Notes under the pieces: generated by a model
Database searches by the model: none
Seen by the model: only the letters and a program-made list of their open reading frames with translations
Told to the model about the DNA's origin: nothing
Translations under genes and position numbers: made by a program
Assembly (NCBI GenBank): GCA_032207245.1
Contig: CM063501.1
Span: 62,492,401 to 62,556,400 of the forward strand
Direction: 5' to 3'
Origin: Pardosa pseudoannulata
Lineage: Eukaryota; Arthropoda; Arachnida; Araneae; Lycosidae
DNA length: 64,000 nucleotides
Shown: positions 58,601 through 64,000 of the stretch, piece after piece
How the letters are laid out: each line of letters begins with the position of its first letter
How positions within the stretch are numbered: position 1 is the stretch's first letter

Positions 58601-61600
58601 TTAAAAATAACCCTTGACCTTTATGGTAATGTTTAAAAAGGGAGAAAAGGAAATTTGATGCAAAAATAAATGTATTTATATTTCAGAAAACTCTAAAAAA
58701 TAAGTACTTAAACATTTTATCTATTTCTTAACTGACTAAAATATCTAGGTAATGCATTAAATGTGTGGCTGCACTGAACTCACCACCTACAGAATTCTAA
58801 TTTCAATAGTGGCAACACTACAGTCTAGCTATGTTCAATTCTACTGTGTGACTTGCAGTCAGTATATATACCGTCCCTGACATTGTTTGTGTTGCTCAGA
58901 TTTTTACCATTAATAAATGTTAAGTTATATTTATTTAGTTGAAGTCCCTTTTATAATCAACCCTTACATGAGCACACGACAAATGAATTGTAAAGTGTGG
59001 TTAAAAAAAAAAAAAACCTGTAAAGTTGTAGTGCTTAGTTCAGATAATATTTACTCTGAATCAGATAGCTGATTTTCAGCAGATGAGGGCTATTAGCATA
59101 CAGCAAAATACATTCCATTGACCATATTTGCCTAAACTTGGTAGATTAAGGTGTGACCATTTGCTTTCTTTTTTAAACCAATTTCTGTGGTGCAGTGGAA
59201 TAACTACATCCTTTTGGGGTCAACGCAAAGGCTTTTTCTCAGTCATCATTAATAGGAGAGAAAACCTTAAGAAGCTGGTAGAGATTACAGTTATTTTTAC
59301 TTGACTTCAGTATATGGAAGAACCTACCAACTTTAATACTTGTTTGGTGCTATAAGCCTGAAAAAATTGATTTCTGAAAAATATCAAAAATTTTACATGA
59401 TTCTGTTATGAGTAGGTACCTACTGTCACCATCAGTTTGAAAGCTTATTTATATGTTATTTTAAATCACAAGTTGTATATATTTTTCTCCCAAAAGTTTC
59501 TAATACTCTCATATTTTGCAAGTAGGACATTTAAGAGATATTTTAAAAAATTTCTTAAAAAAAAGTATCATAAAGTAATTTTTTTTTCATAGTAGAAGGG
59601 ATCATTATAGACAGATAAATACATTTTCTACTTCAGTATGTTTAAATTTTCAAGTTTTCTTATTTCAGAGAAAATTAATGTTCTGTTAATGTTTATATTA
59701 TTTGTAAACATTTTTTAAATGATAATCTTTAAATTTCGTTTTTAAACTCATAAGTAACATCATTATTAGTATGAAAAGATTCAGTAAATAATTATTTTGC
59801 ATTATTAATTGGATCAAAATTAGTTCCACTCTTGTTTAAAGAGATATATAATTAATATGAAGTAATAATAATATAAAATGGTATTCTGTTTTAAAAGGGT
59901 ATTAGTATTATCATATATTATTGGGCTAGTTAAAATATTAAATTATGCATCATTGACAAGAACTTTTATAAGTATTCAACAAAGGTAAAGAAATATTTCC
60001 TTTCATTTTTTTTTCTTTAAAATTACACTTTCAAAACAAAACATCTAAAAGTTTCATACTTTAGTGATATGATAAATTGATCTTGATATTAAATGATTTG
60101 AAAGAAATTCTTTCTAAAACTTAGATTTTGAGAAAATTCAGTATTTTATAATTTAATTTTTGATTTCAGGTTTTCATTGTAGCACTGGTTATTATTGATT
60201 GTCTAATAGTTATTGCAGAGCTTTTGTTAGAAGTTAGACATGAAGAATTGCACAATAGCATTGCTCCTAAAGTAAGATACACTCCATAAATTGGACTCTT
60301 AGTTTATATTTTTATAAATTTTTTCATCTTATAAGATTTATATTAATAATAGCTATTTTTTATTATTTTTGGAATCAATACTTAAATTTGCATTTTATAT
60401 TTGAACTTAATTTATATTTGATATTGAAATTTTATGTGTTAATTTTTAAGCTAACATTTCATTATTTTTATATTTAACCAAACTTGGCAAGTTTTTTCAT
60501 TTTATTACTTTTAAAAAATGGTGTTCTTTACCACTAGTATTCTTCTACTTTGTGCATAGCTGTATTTTGCTCATTTCACTATTATTAAAGCATTATTATT
60601 TGCATTCATCTTATACTATCTTGCGCCGTACATCACTTTTTATCTCTTCATTAGATGATTTAATAATTTCTTTAGGAGTATTTTCTTACCAAAGTTTTAA
60701 ATGTTTATATAAAATAATAGAATTTAAAATACTAGGTTTTTTTTGTATCAGTCATTTGATTATAAGCAATATTTTCTCAAGACAGTGAAAAAAAACTGTG
60801 AGATAGTTACTGTGTTAAGAGTGCTTATGTGTTACTCTTTAAAAAATGCTGATTATTTCATTCTGTTTTAGGATGTTATGTAAATATTTAATGTGATAAC
60901 CTTATTAAAATTAAATTCGCTTAAATTTTGTCTTGCATGTTATTTTATGGTTGTTGAGTACTAGCCATATTGTATTCGAGGTCTATGGTAACTAGTGGGG
61001 GAAATTTGTTCTACTTATGGTAGTTTTCATTTAAAGATTTCTTTAAACATATTTTACCTTGTGATAAAGATGAAATTCTGTAGTGCAATGGAATGATGTT
61101 ATTATATATATATTTTGGTTAAAGTCACTATTTGCATTTATAGAAGACTTTTCTAAAGTTTTTCAGAAATAATTTAAAATTAAATATATTTTTCTTGCTC
61201 TTTCAAAATTTAGTCTCACAAAGAATTTTTTTTTTCTATATCCCGTAACAAAATATGTTTGAAGAAGTCTTTACTTGCAAACCACCCAGAAGTGGAACAG
61301 TTTTTGCCATAGGATAACACAGAGCTAGTGGCATTAAATATTGCTGGCATCTAACCATCTTAACCTTAAGTGATTAAGAAGAAATTTTAAATGCCTCAAA
61401 ATGACTTGCTTTTGTGGTTTCATTTCTTTTCCTTGGTATTGAATGTATTTAAATTTTATTTTAGGTTCTTCACTACATGAGTATTGCAATTCTCTCTATC
61501 TTCATTATTGAAATCGTGTTTAAGATCTATGCTTTTCGCATTGAATTTTTTCGCCACAAGCTTGAAGTTTTTGATGCCTTTGTTATATTTTTGTCCTTTG

Positions 61601-63510
61601 CTCTTGATATAGGCTTGAAAGACAGTCAAAGTATTTCAAATGGTATTGATCTAATAATTATTCTCAGATTGTGGCGTGTTGCACGTATTTTGAATGGTAT
61701 GTATACATTTTATCTTTCTGTTATTGATAGATAATTCTGGAATAAAATAGCCTTGATTTTTTTTTTTTAGTAGCTAAAAAAAATATTTAGTAAATAGGGT
61801 AAGTTTTTAGGTGAAAAGGAAATATTCTTTGGTTCTGAAGGCTGTTTAGGTTTAAAAACTAAAGCAAATTTTTGCTTGATTGAGAGGGTGCACGAGTTCC
61901 TCAACATGAGTCTAGCGTCAGAGTCGGAGCCTGAAACTGAGAGAGATAAACATAATATATCTAGTTTGCAGATAAGAAATGTTCTTCATTTTACAAGAGC
62001 CAGAAAATCAATTAGGCTGCTTTTAGTGGATAAAGCAGTTTGAATTGAGTTTTTTTTACCAGGTTATTTTGCTTCTTGATAGTTGAGGGGGAGGGGGAAT
62101 AAAAGGTTGTTGTCAAAGGACATTGGTACATGTAATGGGAAGAGTAACTTCAATTCTCATATATACTATCATAGCTAGCTATTATGTTTAATATTGCTAA
62201 TTAGCTGAAAATAGACCATAACCTATCAAAAGATAGTTTGTTGTTAGGGTAATGGTGAAAGTTACAACCCAAAGCAACTGAATTCCAGAGATATTGCCAG
62301 GATGATAAACTTTGACTTAAAATAATTTTTCACTATTATTTTCAAGAGAGATAAGTTTATTCCTACAGGTGTATTAGAAGCTTATTTCAAAACCTAGTTT
62401 AGAAGTTGCATGTTCGTTTCTCTTATAACCTCTATGTCCTTTGAGCCGAACGATGGCCGAATGGTTAGGGTGCTGGCCTTCGGAACCGGAGTTCGTGGGT
62501 TCGAATCCCACTATGGCATGGATGTTCATAGCCGTTCGAAATCGGCTTTAAGCAGTAGGTCACGGTCTGATTACCCCTCGCGTTGCAAAAAGTAGACCGT
62601 AGCACTCCCAAACCAAACCAAACTATGTTCTTTGATTCATTCGAGAGGCTGTTGACTTAAAGATTTGATTTTAAGAATTAAGATCTGTATTTTTTTAGTG
62701 GATCTAAGGTTAAACTAATGATTTAACAATTGCAACTGATAACCTGAAGTAATACAGTGGCATGAAAATCATGGGACTCATACTTGTTACCTGTGTTTCT
62801 GAATATTGCTAGTCTATTTTAGCAAAATAGCGCAGTTTTTAATGCAGATTATTTTTTATACAATTCATGTTTGTTTGCCATTATGATTTGTATTTGAGTA
62901 AAATTACAGAAAAATCTACTGCTCCTGTCTCTTTTTTGGCCCTCCACTGGATGCTATTTCTGTTGTTGAACCAGCAATGGGTTTGCATTCTCATCACAGT
63001 TATATGATTTATCTGGTGTACCATCTGCTCTTTCAAAGGAATGATGAAACATACTCTTTAAATGTCCCTCATATAACTCTGTAGCATCTAAATACTATAC
63101 ATGGGGAAGTCTATTAAAAGTAATCAAATGAATTTAATGACTTTTAATTGTGTGTAGAAAGGAGATTTTAAATGTAATTATATAATATTGTAATTTAAGA
63201 TAATTTTAAAATATTGAATCTTCAACAAGTTAAGTATGTTTGAAATTTTTATTTAGGTGTTGTCATGTCAGTGAAAATGCAGTCTGAACATAAGCTTTTG
63301 AAAGAAAAACAGCATAGAGAAGCCATTGAGCAGGAACTTTCTAAATGCAGATTGTACACAAATGCATTAGAACAAGAAGTTGAAATGTTGCGTTCACTAC
63401 TAAAAAAGCATGATATCAAGGAAGTTCCCCCTTCAGTTATTTCAAACAATACTCCTCAACACAATACAATTAGTGTGGTTGCAGAAGTCAACCAAATTCT
63501 TCCTATATAA
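55514..63510 (+). CDS. Hvcn1: Voltage-gated proton channel Hv1, 4 coding exons, 249 aa
   Basis: Plasma-membrane voltage-sensor-only channel that passes protons out of the cell. Exons 55514-55675, 60170-60271, 61465-61696 and 63257-63510, phases consistent. Residues 1-54 are cytosolic; S1 is about 55-75 with Asp64, the equivalent of the human selectivity-filter Asp112. S2 (about 91-110) carries Glu104 and Lys108. S3 has Asp125 and Asp136. S4 reads LRLWRVARILNG with Arg156, Arg159, Arg162, Trp158 and Asn165, the family signature. A C-terminal coiled coil (about 170-220) should drive dimerisation. Length is close to the 273 aa of human HVCN1. His91 matches the first zinc-site histidine (human His140), but the S3-S4 loop has no histidine. 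No pore domain follows, so it is not a cation channel. Confidence 0.97.
56801..58015 (-). mobile_element. Tc1-like (Tc1-mariner) transposon, decayed
   Basis: 1,215 bp with 23-bp terminal inverted repeats (20 of 23 match: ACACTGAAATGCC / GGCACTTCAGTGT) next to TA dinucleotides. Minus-strand frames carry Tc1 transposase segments but are interrupted by stops and frameshifts. Inactive. In an Hv1 intron, opposite strand. Confidence 0.9.
57000..57660 (-). pseudogene. Tc1-like transposase remnant
   Basis: The clearest piece (57365-57568) reads MGFRSHRPMRVQLFYAY, LAWARQHRDWSVEDWEQV and WNDE, the HTH-to-DDE linker and first catalytic-Asp region of Tc1 transposases (LAWAR-x-H-x-DWS-x-DW-x-x-V-x-x-DE). 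More of the catalytic domain continues below 57365 in other frames. Multiple disruptions, so a pseudogene. Confidence 0.85.
60170..60271 (+). CDS. Hvcn1: Hv1 exon, S1 helix
   Basis: Residues 55-88: VFIVALVIIDCLIVIAELLL then a charged loop with two His (78, 82). Asp64 in VIIDC aligns with the proton selectivity Asp. Borders TTTCAG and gtaaga; too short for standard ORF detection. Confidence 0.95.
60272..61464. other. Hv1 intron 2
   Basis: 1.2-kb AT-rich intron between S1 and S2 exons. No feature recognised. Confidence 0.6.
61465..61696 (+). CDS. Hvcn1: Hv1 exon, S2-S3-S4
   Basis: Residues 89-165: HYMSIAIL and EIVFK (S2), EVFDAFV and SFALD (S3), LRLWRVARILN (S4 with three Arg at every third position). 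Acceptor TTTTAG, donor G/gtatgt, phase 1. Confidence 0.97.
61697..63256. other. Hv1 intron 3
   Basis: Carries a full-length SINE at 62445-62622. Otherwise AT-rich intron without other recognised features. Confidence 0.6.
62445..62622 (+). mobile_element. tRNA-derived SINE, full length
   Basis: 178 bp: tRNA-like head GCCGAACGATGGCCGAATGG (box A region) and GGTTCGAATCC (box B), then body CATGGATGTTCATAGCCG, GTAGACCGTAGCACTCCC and a CCAAACCAAACCAAA tail. Flanked by 13-bp direct repeats CTATGTCCTTTGA / CTATGTTCTTTGA (62432-62444, 62623-62635) with one mismatch. The best reference copy of the family in this window, same strand as Hv1. Confidence 0.93.
63257..63510 (+). CDS. Hvcn1: Hv1 last coding exon, S4 end and coiled coil
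   Basis: Residues 166-249 and TAA stop. Begins GVVMSVK, continues as Glu/Lys/Leu-rich heptads (about EHKLLKEKQHREAIEQEL to LRSLLKKH), then a Ser/Asn/Val tail. Matches the Hv1 C-terminal dimerisation coiled coil. Confidence 0.95.
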
Positions 63511-64000
63511 ACTATCAAATAGTTTTAAATAGAAAACAGATCCAGTTTGTAATTAGTTTGAATCAATATTAATCAAAACATGGTTGCAATTATGTTACTA
63601 TTTTGTGATTGCTTAAAAGATTACTGTTGCATTTTATTGTAAACAGTAGTTTTTCTATCTAAATATTAAAACTTTTCATCTGTGGCTTCTAACCTTTTCA
63701 TTTCTAGATTTATACTAAAAATGTAATTAATGCATATTAAGAAGTATCTCACAGAAGTTATAGAATGTTAAATCCTTAGTACTAAGAAAATGTTTTATTA
63801 GTTATTGAACTGAAAGAATTAAAGTAAATTAAGTGTATGTAAAATCATATTTAAGGTAATCAAATTTGATTTAGACCCCTTGAAACATATCAAGAAAAAA
63901 TTGTTTAAAGTATTCAATTTAAAATTTGGGAATTGTTAGTAATAGTATTTTTTACATTTGTATGTAGTTTGAACATTCATACACTTATATTTTAGGTATT
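63511..64000. other. Hv1 3' UTR / downstream
   Basis: AT-rich sequence after the stop codon. No canonical AATAAA close to the stop; an AATTAAA variant lies at 63817-63823. The transcript end is not determined. Confidence 0.4.

Larger units (their letters stand above)
55676..60169. other. Hv1 intron 1 (4.5 kb)
   Basis: Holds the Tc1-like element 56801-58015. Sequence around 58763-58975 has LTR-like features but no firm support. The rest is AT-rich intron without recognised features. Confidence 0.55.

Noticed and set aside
58763..58975. LTR-like stretch (TGTGGCTGCACTG ... CCCTTACA with AATAAA)
   Set aside because: Has TG...CA ends and a polyadenylation-type signal but no target duplication or second copy in the window; too weak to call.
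62445..62520. Possible tRNA gene
   Set aside because: It has box A and B, but the tRNA-like part continues into a SINE body with tail and target duplications, and does not fold into a clean cloverleaf by eye.
1..64000. CRISPR arrays, operons, riboswitches, phage or bacterial genes
   Set aside because: Spliced genes, LTR and non-LTR elements and SINEs show animal nuclear DNA; no spaced direct-repeat array was seen.

Overview
The window is AT-rich animal nuclear DNA with long introns, GT-AG splice sites, microsatellites, and many tRNA-SINEs, cut-and-paste transposons and Helitrons. The two host genes point to an arthropod, most likely a chelicerate such as a spider. One is a Trithorax/MLL gene that keeps a nuclear-receptor-type zinc finger together with a CXXC domain. 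The other is a voltage-gated proton channel (Hv1) gene. The species is inferred, not read directly.

Region 1-42.5 kb, minus strand: the N-terminal 1,482 codons of a trithorax (KMT2A/B-type histone H3K4 methyltransferase) gene. It has 14 exons whose phases all match, running from the start codon at 42499 down to 2186. In protein order these encode a menin-binding motif, a LEDGF/IBD-binding motif, a large basic low-complexity region, the nuclear-receptor-type finger, a conserved pre-CXXC block, CXXC, Ser-rich and poly-Asp tracts, PHD1, PHD2 and the start of PHD3. The rest, including the expected SET domain, lies left of the window. The introns hold SINE copies, two Helitron ends, a LINE fragment, a pogo-like element, two hAT-type elements and a piggyBac-type MITE.

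Region 42.5-55.5 kb: the interval between two divergently oriented genes. It carries a nearly pristine Ty1/copia retrotransposon (44282-48784) with 187-bp LTRs differing by one base, a 5-bp target duplication and an uninterrupted 1,301-codon gag-pol frame. It also holds a GC-richer patch with an LTR-like block and a 380-bp direct duplication (49.9-51.5 kb), and a decayed hAT transposon (54103-55031).

Region 55.5-64 kb, plus strand: a complete Hv1 proton-channel gene in four coding exons (249 aa). A decayed Tc1-like transposon sits in its first intron after the start codon and a full-length SINE in the third.

The two host genes have no known functional link. Trithorax is a nuclear chromatin regulator and Hv1 is a membrane proton channel. 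No CRISPR, operon or other prokaryotic structure is present. I found no clearly new biological system. The most noteworthy points are the domain architecture of the trithorax gene, the probable loss of one zinc-site histidine in Hv1, and the very young copia insertion 1.8 kb upstream of the trithorax start codon.
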